DNA from: a virus
IMG/VR virus record: IMGVR_UViG_3300021170_000042
Span: 1 to 37,480 of that record
Direction: 5' to 3' (one strand)
DNA length: 37,480 bases
Shown here one piece after another: positions 1 through 7,203 of the stretch. The notes under the pieces were generated by a model. It ran no database searches and had not been told where the DNA came from. It was given only the letters and a program-made list of their open reading frames with translations. The position numbers and the translations under genes are program-made. Within the stretch, counting starts at the first letter, position 1; each line of letters begins with the position of its first letter.

Positions 1-108
1 GCCGCGCGCGCTGCCACGCACGCTGCCACGTACGCTGCCACGGCCGATGCCACGCGCGCTGCCACGCTCGCTGCCACGGACGCTGCCACGGTCGCTGCCA
101 CGGCCGAT
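1..108 (+). repeat. 12-bp tandem array GCTGCCACGNNC, left part
   Basis: Eight near-perfect in-frame copies of a 12-bp unit (GCT GCC ACG NNC) at 10-105, plus a partial copy at the very start. The first three codons are almost invariant (one GCT is GAT). The fourth codon is CAC, TAC, GCC, CGC, CTC, GAC, GTC and GCC in turn: its third base is always C and its first base is never A. It continues the array at 37366-37480. Confidence 0.95.
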
Positions 109-828
109 GCTCCTTTATGGGCATACAAACTAGCACTATATATTTCGCGTGGCAACAAAACCGATGCCCTTTTTATGCTGAAATGCGCTCAGCGCTGGCA
201 TACCCCATATCAAGGGGGAAATATGTGGTCCTCCTGGGCGTGCTTTTTGTCCGCCGCACGAGATATTTTGAAACTGGACCTACCGCAGCATAAAAAATAT
301 TTGGCTTGGGAAAATTGCGCAAAAAACGGTGGATTCCGCGTAATGCATGAGGAATTTTGCATCGTTAGTGATTTTCCGTGTGTTTTGAAGGTGGATAATC
401 AAAATAGGCCTCATTGCGGGGATGGTCCGTCACATAAATGGCGTGACGGGTGGGCACTTTACCACTGGCACGGCGTTGTTATACCGAGGGAATGGGTCAC
501 CGGGAATCCTCCGACTGCGGCAGATGCGCTGAATTGGAAAAATATTGAACAACGCCGCGCTGCGTGTGAAATCGTTGGCTGGTCAAATATACTAAATCAA
601 CTTAAAGCTACGGTAATCGACGAAGATAGCGATGCGGAGATTGGCACATTGCTTGAGGTTAATATACCTGATTCAGGTAAAGAGCGTTTTTTGAAAGTCC
701 GTTGTGGCACAGGGCGAGAAAACATCGTTTTGCCCGTACCGAAAAATATGCAGACCGCTCTCGCTGCAAACGCGTGGACCTATGGAATCGATGATTTGAA
801 GTCGTTTAAGCCTGAAATTCGAACATAA
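1..828 (+). CDS. DUF6745-like protein, C-terminal part (5' end lost at window edge)
   Basis: The frame is open from base 1 to the TAA at 826-828 and has no start of its own. The first 36 codons are Ala-Ala-Thr-X repeats, followed by about 240 residues of globular sequence. The C-terminal part carries signatures I associate with the DUF6745 family: a Trp-Arg-Asp-Gly-Trp stretch leading to HWHGVVIP, then NIEQRRAACEIVGW. The matching N-terminal part and more of the same repeats are at 37087-37480, so one gene is split by the window ends. The molecular function is unknown to me. The ATG at 175 is internal and should not be taken as the start. An unrelated small gene (887) follows and is probably cotranscribed. 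The coding call is certain; the family name is from memory. Confidence 0.8.
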   Translation, partial: AARAATHAATYAATADATRAATLAATDAATVAATADAPLWAYKLALYISRGNKTDALFMLKCAQRWHTPYQGGNMWSSWACFLSAARDILKLDLPQHKKYLAWENCAKNGGFRVMHEEFCIVSDFPCVLKVDNQNRPHCGDGPSHKWRDGWALYHWHGVVIPREWVTGNPPTAADALNWKNIEQRRAACEIVGWSNILNQLKATVIDEDSDAEIGTLLEVNIPDSGKERFLKVRCGTGRENIVLPVPKNMQTALAANAWTYGIDDLKSFKPEIRT

Positions 829-842
829 TATTCGAACATAAT
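817..842 (+). repeat. 13-bp tandem duplication across the stop codon
   Basis: ATTCGAACATAAT occurs twice in direct tandem, at 817-829 and 830-842. The first copy contains the TAA stop (826-828) of the DUF6745-like gene. It looks like a recent slippage duplication. Confidence 0.85.
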
Positions 843-860
843 TTCAGAAAATTTGTAGTC

Positions 861-873
861 AGTTAAATTAACT
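861..873. promoter_or_regulatory. 13-bp perfect palindrome before gene 887
   Basis: AGTTAAATTAACT is a perfect palindrome around a central A and ends 3 bp before the AGGAGA ribosome-binding site of the gene at 887. It could be an operator or a weak hairpin. Its AGTT...AACT core resembles the core of the larger palindrome at 36248-36270. No protein is identified to bind it. Confidence 0.35.
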
Positions 874-886
874 TAGGAGAATACCC

Positions 887-1240
887 ATGAAAACTTTTGA
901 AAATTGCGCAGCACAAGGCGATCTGTACATTCGCCGTATCACTACATTACCATCCGGCGTCAAGCGCGTTCAGGCAATGAACGGTCAGTATGTCGTCGCT
1001 CACTCTGAAACTGGTCACAACCATGTGATCGCGGAGCGTCAAAACGTCACTCTGTACTCTAGCGACGATCCAATGGTCAGCTACCTGGAAGTTATCGAAG
1101 CAACTGACGCCACGGAAACGTTGCTCGAGCATTTGCGCAGTTTCGATACGCACGAAACGATCAAACTACCAATCGGGACATTCGAGATTCGCCGGCAACG
1201 GGAATATACGCCTGAGGGCTGGCGTCGCGTAGAAGACTAG
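887..1240 (+). CDS. Conserved phage protein of unknown function (117 aa)
   Basis: The start ATG at 887 follows AGGAGAATACCC, a strong ribosome-binding site. The protein has a central segment AHSETGHNHVI with several histidines and a C-terminal RRQREYTPEGWRRVED. I recall this kind of protein occurring next to DUF6745 proteins in phage genomes, but I know no function. The conserved-looking His-rich segment could bind metal; that is inference. It lies directly after the DUF6745-like gene and before the recombination genes. No signal peptide or membrane segment is visible. Confidence 0.85.
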   Translation: MKTFENCAAQGDLYIRRITTLPSGVKRVQAMNGQYVVAHSETGHNHVIAERQNVTLYSSDDPMVSYLEVIEATDATETLLEHLRSFDTHETIKLPIGTFEIRRQREYTPEGWRRVED

Positions 1241-1246
1241 CATGAA

Positions 1247-1266
1247 CCACGTAGCCGAGGTCGTGG
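1247..1266 (+). other. Short hairpin between 887 gene and exonuclease gene
   Basis: CCACG at 1247-1251 can pair with CGTGG at 1262-1266 around a 10-nt loop. There is no T-run, so it is not a good terminator. It might modulate translation or RNA processing before the exonuclease gene; this is weak evidence. Confidence 0.25.
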
Positions 1267-1296
1267 CGGCACCAACAAATTTCAGGAGGAAAAATA

Positions 1297-2250
1297 ATGG
1301 CACTATCAGCCCACGACTTAGCGATTCGCAAGGATGCTATTTTTAGCACCGAGGCGGCGGCCTGTCTCGGTTTATCCAAGTATTCTTCTCCTGTGCAAGT
1401 ATGGATGGAGAAGGTTGGGCAGCAACAAACGGCCACAGACGACGGCGATGACCAAGATGACGACGGCGATGACCAAGAAACGCAAACGGAGGCGCAAGCA
1501 ATGGGATTGCTCCTACAACCTGTTATTGGCAGGTTGTGGGAAGTGCGCACCGGCAAGGCTCTCGTAAACCTCGATGGCGTCACGATGCTGTCAGACAAAT
1601 TCCCGTGGATAGGATCGCATTTTGATTTTCAAGTCCGTGGTGAAAAAAGGCTGGTCGAAGCAAAGAATTTCCACCATATGCGTCGCAAGGAATTCGGAGA
1701 GGAGGGTTCTGAAGACGTCCCGATGGACTGTCTGGTTCAATGCCTGCACGAAGGGTTCGTTTACGGTGCCGATATTGTATATTTAGCCGTGCTTTTTGGC
1801 GGTCAGAAATTCGAGGTCTTTCAAGTGCCGATTCGACAAGATGCGGTTGATATGTTGATCGAAAAACTTGCCGGTTTTTGGAAATACGTTGAAGAACGTA
1901 CGCCGCCGCCGCCGCAAACTTCTGAAGAAGTCAAGGCTATGTGGAAACGCGACAACGGTAAGGAAGTGATTGCGACTTCGGAAATCGAACAGGCTTGCCG
2001 ATATCTGGAACAGGTCAAAGACAATCTTAAGGCTGCAAAAACCGACAAGGATCGTCTAGAAGTCATGATCAAGTCACAAATTGCCGACGGTTCTACGTTA
2101 CGTGCTCGCGACGGAACTATTCTGGCAACGTGGAAAGCAGCTAAGGATTCGCTCAAGTTTGATAAAACCAAGTTCTGCGAAGAAAACCCCTCTTTGTACG
2201 AACGGTACACCAGCATGGTGCCGGGGTCACGCCGATTTTTATTGAAATAA
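1297..2250 (+). CDS. YqaJ-type viral recombinase (lambda-exonuclease fold)
   Basis: Predicted 5'-3' dsDNA exonuclease that produces single-stranded ends for the RecT annealase encoded just downstream (2527). In the 317 aa I see the N-terminal GLSKYSS motif (residues 25-31), the TG-containing helix near 85, Asp110 followed by the EAK motif (121-123) of the PD-(D/E)xK nuclease core, and a Gln-containing helix near 150. The C-terminal third is a charged coiled coil. Residues 48-65 are an unusual acidic insertion with two copies of DDGDDQ. The start is set by AGGAGG eight bases before the ATG. An exonuclease-annealase pair supports phage replication and recombination. Confidence 0.9.
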   Translation: MALSAHDLAIRKDAIFSTEAAACLGLSKYSSPVQVWMEKVGQQQTATDDGDDQDDDGDDQETQTEAQAMGLLLQPVIGRLWEVRTGKALVNLDGVTMLSDKFPWIGSHFDFQVRGEKRLVEAKNFHHMRRKEFGEEGSEDVPMDCLVQCLHEGFVYGADIVYLAVLFGGQKFEVFQVPIRQDAVDMLIEKLAGFWKYVEERTPPPPQTSEEVKAMWKRDNGKEVIATSEIEQACRYLEQVKDNLKAAKTDKDRLEVMIKSQIADGSTLRARDGTILATWKAAKDSLKFDKTKFCEENPSLYERYTSMVPGSRRFLLK

Positions 2251-2260
2251 AGGAATTGAA

Positions 2261-2503
2261 ATGGAACTCAGGGAAGAACAGGCGCCGGTGCCGCCGAAGA
2301 ACGCAAACAACAAAAGGATGAATTATCCAGAATTGCTCACTTTGGATAAAGGGTTTTGCAAGGTATACCCGCTTGCCGAATATTACCGAGTAAGCGCGGC
2401 AGCGCGGCATATCACAACGCGGTATGGAAAATACTTTGCCGTGCGCCAATTCCCTGAATCCGACGAGTGCAAGGTATGGGCAGTCGAGAAACCAACACCA
2501 TAA
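2261..2503 (+). CDS. Small protein between exonuclease and annealase genes (80 aa)
   Basis: ATG at 2261 follows AAAGGAATTGAA, a usable ribosome-binding site, 10 bp after the exonuclease stop. The protein is basic, with a Pro/Asn-rich N-terminus and a body rich in Tyr, Arg and Lys. I recognise no family. Its position inside the recombination operon suggests a DNA-metabolism accessory role, which is only inference from context. Confidence 0.7.
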   Translation: MELREEQAPVPPKNANNKRMNYPELLTLDKGFCKVYPLAEYYRVSAAARHITTRYGKYFAVRQFPESDECKVWAVEKPTP

Positions 2504-2526
2504 CCCTGAAAATGGAGGTAAGTAAC

Positions 2527-3528
2527 ATGGCAACTATTGAAGATTTTAAGTCGAAAGCAACCGCCGTCACCGAAAAGAAGGTCATCGGATTCCCGGAAAT
2601 GCTGAAAAGCTTCTTGCCGGAAATTCAAAGGGCATTGCCGAGGCACTTATCGGGTGACCGCATGTCGCGGATCGCGTTAACAGCCTTTCGAAAGAATCCA
2701 AAATTGGCTGAGTGCGACCCGCGTTCCGTATTTGCGTGCGTGATCCAAGCGTCTCAATTGGGGCTGGAGCCAGACACATTGGGCCGGTCATATCTAATTC
2801 CTTACGGTCGCGAATGCCAATTCGTGCCCGGCTGGAAGGGATTGGTTGACCTGATGAACCGATCAGCCGCAGGCACGGTGTACACAGGCGTCATTTACAA
2901 GGATCAAAAATATACCTTCAGCGACGGCTCCAAGCGGGAATTGGTCATCCACAACGAAACCGAATTGGACGACCCGGAAGATATTACTCATGCCTATGCG
3001 ATCGGCTGGGTAAAGGGTGCCGAAATGCCGGTTATCGAGCTTTGGCGCATGGTAAAGGTCATCAAACACCTGAACCGGTACAACAAAGTCGGCAAGCGAC
3101 ACTACGCCTTCGAGAATTTAGAGATGTACGCAAGGAAGGTTCCTTTGCTGCAAGTATTGAAATACATGCCTTGTTCTGCGGAGTTGGTCGCGGCGATGGC
3201 GCTCAATGACGCAGCGGAAATTGGCGAGCAGAACCTGAGCGTCAAAGATGCTGTAGAAGGCTCGTGGGCGCCTTCGCAGGACGGCGACCCACAGGACGTC
3301 AAGTATCGGGAAACGGCAGCCCCAGCAAGCGCCTCGCAAGCCGCAGAGCCAAAATATACTGGCTCGAAGGTAACGCTGGAGGTTTTGAAGACTCGATTCA
3401 ACAAAGCAACCGATATCGACATCCTCAAAGCTGAGTTTCCATTGATTGCTGAATTACCGGACGCAATCGACCAAGAGGTCGCCAACGAGTGCTACATCGA
3501 AAACCTTGACCGGCTGGGACGCAAGTGA
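2527..3528 (+). CDS. recT: RecT-family single-strand annealing protein
   Basis: Predicted ssDNA-binding annealase that pairs complementary strands, working with the YqaJ-type exonuclease upstream. The 333-aa product has the family's core: PEIQRALPRHLSGDRMSRIA, the ASQLGLEPDTLGRSYLIPYG segment, FVPGWKGLVDLMNRS, and a conserved region ending near LLQVLKYMP. The C-terminal about 80 residues are low-complexity and probably act as a partner-binding tail. I chose ATG 2527 because GGAGG lies 9 bp upstream. An in-frame ATG at 2467 would overlap the previous gene and has no such site. It overlaps the methyltransferase start by 4 bp (GTGA). Confidence 0.95.
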   Translation: MATIEDFKSKATAVTEKKVIGFPEMLKSFLPEIQRALPRHLSGDRMSRIALTAFRKNPKLAECDPRSVFACVIQASQLGLEPDTLGRSYLIPYGRECQFVPGWKGLVDLMNRSAAGTVYTGVIYKDQKYTFSDGSKRELVIHNETELDDPEDITHAYAIGWVKGAEMPVIELWRMVKVIKHLNRYNKVGKRHYAFENLEMYARKVPLLQVLKYMPCSAELVAAMALNDAAEIGEQNLSVKDAVEGSWAPSQDGDPQDVKYRETAAPASASQAAEPKYTGSKVTLEVLKTRFNKATDIDILKAEFPLIAELPDAIDQEVANECYIENLDRLGRK

Positions 3529-4199
3529 GCCCTTTGGCAATTGATCTTTTCTGCGGCCTAGGCGGTTGGACTGAAGGCCTGATCGAACAAGGCTATTACG
3601 TGGTCGGATTCGACATAGAACAGCACATTTATGGTGATGCGCGATACCCTGCGCAACTGGTCTTGCAAGATGTTCTAACACTTCACGGCAAGCAATTCAA
3701 AGATGCGGCCCTAATCGTCGCGTCGCCGCCGTGCCAGGAATTTTCTTACATGGCTATGCCGTGGTCAAAGGCCAAGGAAAAACAACGATTGATTGAAGCA
3801 TCGCCTGACGAACAAAAGCGGCTGACTGCACTATTTGACGCCTGTTTCCGCATCCAAGCCGAGGCCATCGAAGCGGCTGGCCATCACATTCCGCTGATTG
3901 TCGAGAACGTTCGCGGTGCGCAAAAGTGGGTTGGGCGATCGCGCTTCAATTATGGGAGTTTTCATTTATGGGGCGATGTTCCTGCGTTGATGCCAATTGG
4001 ATCAATAAAAAAATTAAATGGCGGAGATACCCATGCGTGGGAAAGAACCGGAAAACATTGTGGAAATTGGTCAACGTTATGCATGCGAAAAACTTTCGAT
4101 TCTTCGGCTGGGTTTGATCGCAAAGCCGCCAGCGCCATGATAGCCAAGATCCCGCTACCCCTCTCGACCTACATTGCAAGGCATTTCTATCTAATATGA
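3525..4199 (+). CDS. DNA (cytosine-5-) methyltransferase, short phage type
   Basis: Predicted SAM-dependent C5-cytosine methyltransferase acting on phage DNA, probably for protection from host restriction. Visible motifs: FCGLGG (residues 9-14, SAM binding), the acidic VGFDIE near 28-32, PPCQEFS with catalytic Cys70 (motif IV), and IVENVRG around 125-131 (motif VI). The C-terminal IPLPLSTYIARHF fits the last conserved motif. At 224 aa it is short, leaving little room for a target-recognition domain, so its specificity cannot be predicted. It starts at GTG 3525, overlapping the recT stop, and ends overlapping the next start by 4 bp (ATGA), so translation is probably coupled. Confidence 0.92.
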   Translation: MSPLAIDLFCGLGGWTEGLIEQGYYVVGFDIEQHIYGDARYPAQLVLQDVLTLHGKQFKDAALIVASPPCQEFSYMAMPWSKAKEKQRLIEASPDEQKRLTALFDACFRIQAEAIEAAGHHIPLIVENVRGAQKWVGRSRFNYGSFHLWGDVPALMPIGSIKKLNGGDTHAWERTGKHCGNWSTLCMRKTFDSSAGFDRKAASAMIAKIPLPLSTYIARHFYLI

Positions 4200-4735
4200 A
4201 CATTCTCGCGCTCGATCCTGGAACTGTTCAAACCGGTTACTGCGTAGTGTCGAACGACATGCGCGTAATTGATCATGGCATCCTGAACAACCAGTACATT
4301 CTGCCGCTGGTTCGGGATTCGCAAGCTGATAATTTGGCGATAGAGATGATTGCGTCATACGGTATGCCGGTCGGCAAAGAAGTATTCGAAACGTGCGTAT
4401 GGATTGGGCGCTTCATTCAATCGTGGCGCGAACCAGACCAAGCGATGATTGTGTACCGCAAAGATGTGAAAATGCACCTTTGCGGTTCCACCAAAGCCAA
4501 GGATGGCAATATCCGGCAAGCGATAATCGACCTTTACCCAGCGACTGGTGGCGGCGCAACACCGCAAATCGGCACGAAAGGCAGCCCAGGGCCACTCTAC
4601 GGCGTGTCGTCTCACGTCTGGCCGGCACTGGGCGTCGCACTGGTGGCACACAATCGGGTTGGTCGGATTAAGTTCCCGGATCAAATTCCGCTTTATTCTG
4701 GAATAGTCGTGCCAGCAGCGGAGATGCCATTTTGA
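4196..4735 (+). CDS. RuvC-like Holliday-junction resolvase (RNase H fold)
   Basis: Predicted metal-dependent endonuclease that resolves branched DNA during recombination or before packaging. The N-terminus ILALDPGTVQTGYCV carries the first catalytic aspartate (Asp7), and NLAIEMIAS supplies a glutamate at residue 50, as in the RuvC superfamily. The C-terminal motif SHVWPALGVALVAH occupies the place where the last acidic pair is usually found, but lacks an obvious Asp-Asp. At 179 aa the length fits RuvC. Translation is coupled to the methyltransferase (ATGA) and to the next gene. It belongs to the recombination operon. Confidence 0.85.
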   Translation: MNILALDPGTVQTGYCVVSNDMRVIDHGILNNQYILPLVRDSQADNLAIEMIASYGMPVGKEVFETCVWIGRFIQSWREPDQAMIVYRKDVKMHLCGSTKAKDGNIRQAIIDLYPATGGGATPQIGTKGSPGPLYGVSSHVWPALGVALVAHNRVGRIKFPDQIPLYSGIVVPAAEMPF

Positions 4736-5118
4736 GCGAAGAACTCCCAACCAAATGGAATTTGCCGTTCGAGTGGTCGGAATGGGCGCTGCTCGTTCGC
4801 CAAGATTGGGCTCCGGAACATGTACGCGCGTGTGCGAAGCTATTTCACAAATACTACACGTCGCGGCGCACGCTCAAAGCTGGTGACATGGCGTGGGAAC
4901 AGGCGTGGCATTCCTGGGTTCGCAATCAGCGTACCGAAGGGTTGCGCGTCCATTTGGAAGGGTGGTGGACGTCAGCATCAGGCATTACCGCCAAAGGCGC
5001 AGAAACAGGCGTCACGCAGCACGAGGGGGAAGCTTTCCCCTACTTTAAGGCAAGGGTATTCGTCGCCGCTGGGGACGGCCCTTGGAGTTTTCAGAAACCA
5101 CAACATAGGGCTTGGTAA
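4732..5118 (+). CDS. Replication-accessory-like small protein (128 aa)
   Basis: Starts at TTG 4732 overlapping the resolvase stop (TTGA), typical of translational coupling. The segment from ACAKLFHKYYTSRR to WEQAWHSWVRNQR resembles the C-terminal motif of phage replication or helicase-loader-like proteins, where a Trp-rich helix precedes WxxWVRN. The typical N-terminal DNA-binding domain is missing, so this could be a stand-alone version of that module. The function is inferred from this resemblance and from the DNA-metabolism operon. Confidence 0.65.
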   Translation: MSEELPTKWNLPFEWSEWALLVRQDWAPEHVRACAKLFHKYYTSRRTLKAGDMAWEQAWHSWVRNQRTEGLRVHLEGWWTSASGITAKGAETGVTQHEGEAFPYFKARVFVAAGDGPWSFQKPQHRAW

Positions 5119-5121
5119 AAC

Positions 5122-5271
5122 ATGACATTCAATCCATTTAAACTGCGTGCCCAACTTGTCATCGTCAAGCGCGAGCGAGACTACTATCGAACACAGGTAC
5201 AAGTCTCTAGAGGTGAAGCCGATCGTCTGCGCGCCAAGGTCAAGCGGCTGGAAACTAATAAAATTCTATAG
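5122..5271 (+). CDS. Basic coiled-coil microprotein (49 aa)
   Basis: ATG 5122 starts 3 bp after the previous stop, without a strong ribosome-binding site, which suggests coupled translation. The product is highly basic and helical, with heptad-like spacing in VKRERDYYRTQVQVSRGEA and a Lys/Arg/Glu-rich end. No family is recognised. It could be a small DNA-associated or structural adaptor. The ORF exactly fills the gap between its neighbours, supporting that it is real. Confidence 0.55.
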   Translation: MTFNPFKLRAQLVIVKRERDYYRTQVQVSRGEADRLRAKVKRLETNKIL

Positions 5272-5288
5272 GCATTGAAAGGAATGAG

Positions 5289-5708
5289 ATGAAAGCAATT
5301 TCAATTCGACAGCCGTGGGCATGGCTTATTGTCAATGGCTTCAAAGATATTGAAAATCGCACATGGCCGACTAAATTTCGTGGCCCGGTATTGATCCACG
5401 CTAGCAAAGGCATGACGACATCGGAATACGAGGATGTTGAAGATGCACTTGACCCCACATGCATACTACATGATCGAGATCTATCTCCTCTCGGAATAGT
5501 CTTGCCGCCAATGAATCAATTGGAGCGCGGGGGCATTGTCGGTATTGCGAATATAACCGATTGCGTTGAAAAATCTAGGTCGCCTTGGTATATGGGGCCA
5601 TACGGATTTGTATTGGCTGACCAGCGCGTATTACCTTTCACGCCAATGCGCGGAATGCTTGGATTTTTTGATTGCCCTGATTCAGGCGTATTAAAACAAG
5701 GAGAGTAA
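5289..5708 (+). CDS. ASCH-domain protein (PUA-like fold)
   Basis: The N-terminal motif SIRQPWAWLIVNGFKDIENR (residues 5-24), followed by FRGPVLIHASKG, is diagnostic of the ASCH superfamily, a PUA-like RNA/nucleotide-binding fold. A second conserved piece is GGIVGIANITDCV. Some ASCH proteins hydrolyse modified nucleosides; here the substrate is unknown and RNA binding is equally possible. The start is supported by GGAATG just upstream. Length of 139 aa is typical. It is in the early operon after the DNA-metabolism genes. Confidence 0.9.
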   Translation: MKAISIRQPWAWLIVNGFKDIENRTWPTKFRGPVLIHASKGMTTSEYEDVEDALDPTCILHDRDLSPLGIVLPPMNQLERGGIVGIANITDCVEKSRSPWYMGPYGFVLADQRVLPFTPMRGMLGFFDCPDSGVLKQGE

Positions 5709-5712
5709 CAAC

Positions 5713-5985
5713 ATGAATGAGGAAAAACTTAAACCTTGGCGCTGCGGCCATTGCGGAGAAACATTTAGAGAAGATAAATTTTTACGCGCGCAAAATCCAT
5801 TCAGCTCAGAAGAAAATGACATCATAGTTGGGTGCCCATCGTGTAAATCAATCGGAGAATTTTCCCAGCTTTGCGATGAACCAAAATGCTTAGAAGAAGC
5901 CACTTGCGGTTTCCCAGTAAAGATTGGGTTCGGCGGATATAGACGAACCTGCGGAAAACACTATAGGGAGTTAAATCATGACTGA
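5713..5985 (+). CDS. Zinc-ribbon protein (90 aa)
   Basis: Two CxxC knuckles, CGHC near residue 11 and CPSC near residue 41, form a probable zinc ribbon. Three or four further cysteines and a histidine (CDEPKC, TC, TCGKH) in the C-terminal half suggest a second metal site. It starts at ATG 5713 after AAGGAGAGTAACA. The role is unknown; nucleic-acid or protein binding would fit. It overlaps the next start by 8 bp. Confidence 0.75.
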   Translation: MNEEKLKPWRCGHCGETFREDKFLRAQNPFSSEENDIIVGCPSCKSIGEFSQLCDEPKCLEEATCGFPVKIGFGGYRRTCGKHYRELNHD

Positions 5986-6325
5986 GCAAACAGAGCGCGA
6001 AGCGTTCGAAAAAGTCTATGAAAAATTGATTGGTGTTGTGTATAAAACACCGTGGAAATTTGAGCGCGAAAGTTGGGACGAAAATCGTTATAAGGATGAT
6101 TCTGTCCAATTTTCTTGGGAAATTTGGCAAGCAAGAGCGCAGCAACCTATTGCGCAAGAGTGCGACACAACAATCAGGCAAATTTTCCTTGCCGATGACA
6201 CCGAGAGACTAGATTTTTTAATCGACTATTGCTGCAGTTTCCAAAATTCTGTCGGAGAGGAATTGCCTGAAAATAGTCGCCGCGCAATTGACGCTGCAAT
6301 CGCACAATCAAAGAAGTCTGCATGA
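5978..6325 (+). CDS. Small phage protein of unknown function (115 aa)
   Basis: Begins at ATG 5978 inside the end of the zinc-ribbon gene and ends with an ATGA overlap with the next gene, so the operon continues. The N-terminal part (EAFEKVYEKL) and FSWEIWQARAQ resemble small phage proteins that share a Trp-x-Ala-Arg helix. The C-terminal piece DTERLDFLIDYCC is similar in style to other short phage proteins. No function can be assigned. Confidence 0.75.
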   Translation: MTEQTEREAFEKVYEKLIGVVYKTPWKFERESWDENRYKDDSVQFSWEIWQARAQQPIAQECDTTIRQIFLADDTERLDFLIDYCCSFQNSVGEELPENSRRAIDAAIAQSKKSA

Positions 6326-6615
6326 CCATGAGAATAATATATATCCTGATGTTGATATGCCTGATCGGGTATCTTTTCTTAACTAAGGAATCTGCCGAAA
6401 ATCAGCGCGATCGATTGATTGATGAATTGGCGGTGACACAGCGCAACTTCGACACCGAAATGACTATACTACCGCTGAAGCCGACAGACGCGCAATGCGT
6501 CGAGCATTGGTTCGTTACGAGGAATTTTATGGAAGCAAAGCGGCGTCTGTGCGCTAAATCTTTGCCGACGCCGCCTATGCACAATATTGCTGTTATGAGG
6601 CCGATGAAGCAGTAG
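6322..6615 (+). CDS. Small membrane-anchored protein, last gene of the rightward arm
   Basis: Residues 3-21 (MRIIYILMLICLIGYLFL) form one N-terminal transmembrane segment, followed by a soluble charged tail of about 70 residues with three cysteines. The ATG at 6322 overlaps the previous stop; an alternative ATG lies two codons later. It runs 23 bp into the 3' end of the convergent late gene at 6593. No family is recognised. Confidence 0.7.
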   Translation: MTMRIIYILMLICLIGYLFLTKESAENQRDRLIDELAVTQRNFDTEMTILPLKPTDAQCVEHWFVTRNFMEAKRRLCAKSLPTPPMHNIAVMRPMKQ

Positions 6616-6895
6616 GGATTGGTGTTGCGACCGGAGCACTGAATGACGCAATCACCGTTTCCACTTCGGTAAAAATAGATTCTAGATGCGGCCAAATTGC
6701 GGCAATATCAGCCTCCACGCCACCGGCAACGGTGATGGCTTTGCTAACGCCAGCCTCGACAACATTCAACTTGCTGGCAATCGTAGTCCCGCTCGGCACA
6801 ATAGCTGATACTCCACCTAGCAAAGTGCTTACAACCGGCAATAATCCAACAACATTTTCAAGATCACTCACTGCTTGGGATAGGTTAAAAGACAT
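6593..6895 (-). CDS. Small Gly/Ala-rich hydrophobic protein, end of lysis cassette
   Basis: ATG at 6895 follows GAAAGGGCTTACC, a good ribosome-binding site; a TTG at 6913 upstream is less likely. The 100 aa have hydrophobic helical stretches (VVGLLPVVSTLLGGVSAIVP and AITVAGGVEADIAAIW) but no classic long membrane helix. The position after holin- and spanin-like genes suggests involvement in lysis, but no family is recognised. The 3' end overlaps the convergent membrane-protein gene. Confidence 0.7.
   Translation of the reverse strand: MSFNLSQAVSDLENVVGLLPVVSTLLGGVSAIVPSGTTIASKLNVVEAGVSKAITVAGGVEADIAAIWPHLESIFTEVETVIASFSAPVATPIPTASSAS
6621..6656. terminator. Candidate hairpin at the convergent gene ends
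   Basis: GGTGTTGCG (6621-6629) can pair with CGCAATCACC (6647-6656) with one bulged base and a 17-nt loop. It sits exactly where the rightward and leftward arms converge. There is only a GTTT after it on the plus strand, so a terminator role is weakly supported. Confidence 0.3.
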
Positions 6896-6909
6896 GATGG
6901 TAAGCCCTT

Positions 6910-7203
6910 TCAATTTTCACATTCGACGCTTAATTCTAGGCCGTCGATAGCACCTATGTACTGCTGTAAATCAGCCCAAACCGTTGTGGGAATCGGTTCC
7001 CTGGTCGGCTTGGTCAGAAACTGAAATCCCGGTCGGCATCCCGGCGTTGGCGGCTGTGTTAGCGCTTGGCAAAACCGGTCTTGCTGGCAATCCGATTTTA
7101 TTTGTTGTGACGATAGTGAGCACGACGTTAACAGCAGCAAGTATGCCGCCGCCAATAGCCAAAGCGCTTGCGTCATCAACAGGCACAGAAATTCCGTAAA
7201 CAT
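6910..7203 (-). CDS. Candidate outer-membrane spanin lipoprotein nested in holin-like gene
   Basis: In an alternative frame inside and beyond the 6971-7336 gene, an ATG at 7203 opens a 97-aa frame. It begins with a hydrophobic signal (ALWLLAAAYLLLLTSC) ending in a lipobox Leu-Thr-Ser-Cys, then a Pro- and Cys-rich periplasmic-type region. Rz1-type o-spanins are short, proline-containing lipoproteins often nested in another frame of a lysis gene. The frame runs 61 bp past the holin-like stop and ends just before the next ribosome-binding site, so it fills the gap. No clear i-spanin partner is seen. The spanin call is inference from signal, nesting and position. Confidence 0.6.
   Translation of the reverse strand: MFTEFLCLLMTQALWLLAAAYLLLLTSCSLSSQQIKSDCQQDRFCQALTQPPTPGCRPGFQFLTKPTREPIPTTVWADLQQYIGAIDGLELSVECEN

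Noticed and set aside
1161-1598. 145-codon minus-strand open frame
   Set aside because: It is antisense to two well-supported genes with good ribosome-binding sites and has Cys/Ser/Trp-rich, non-protein-like composition.
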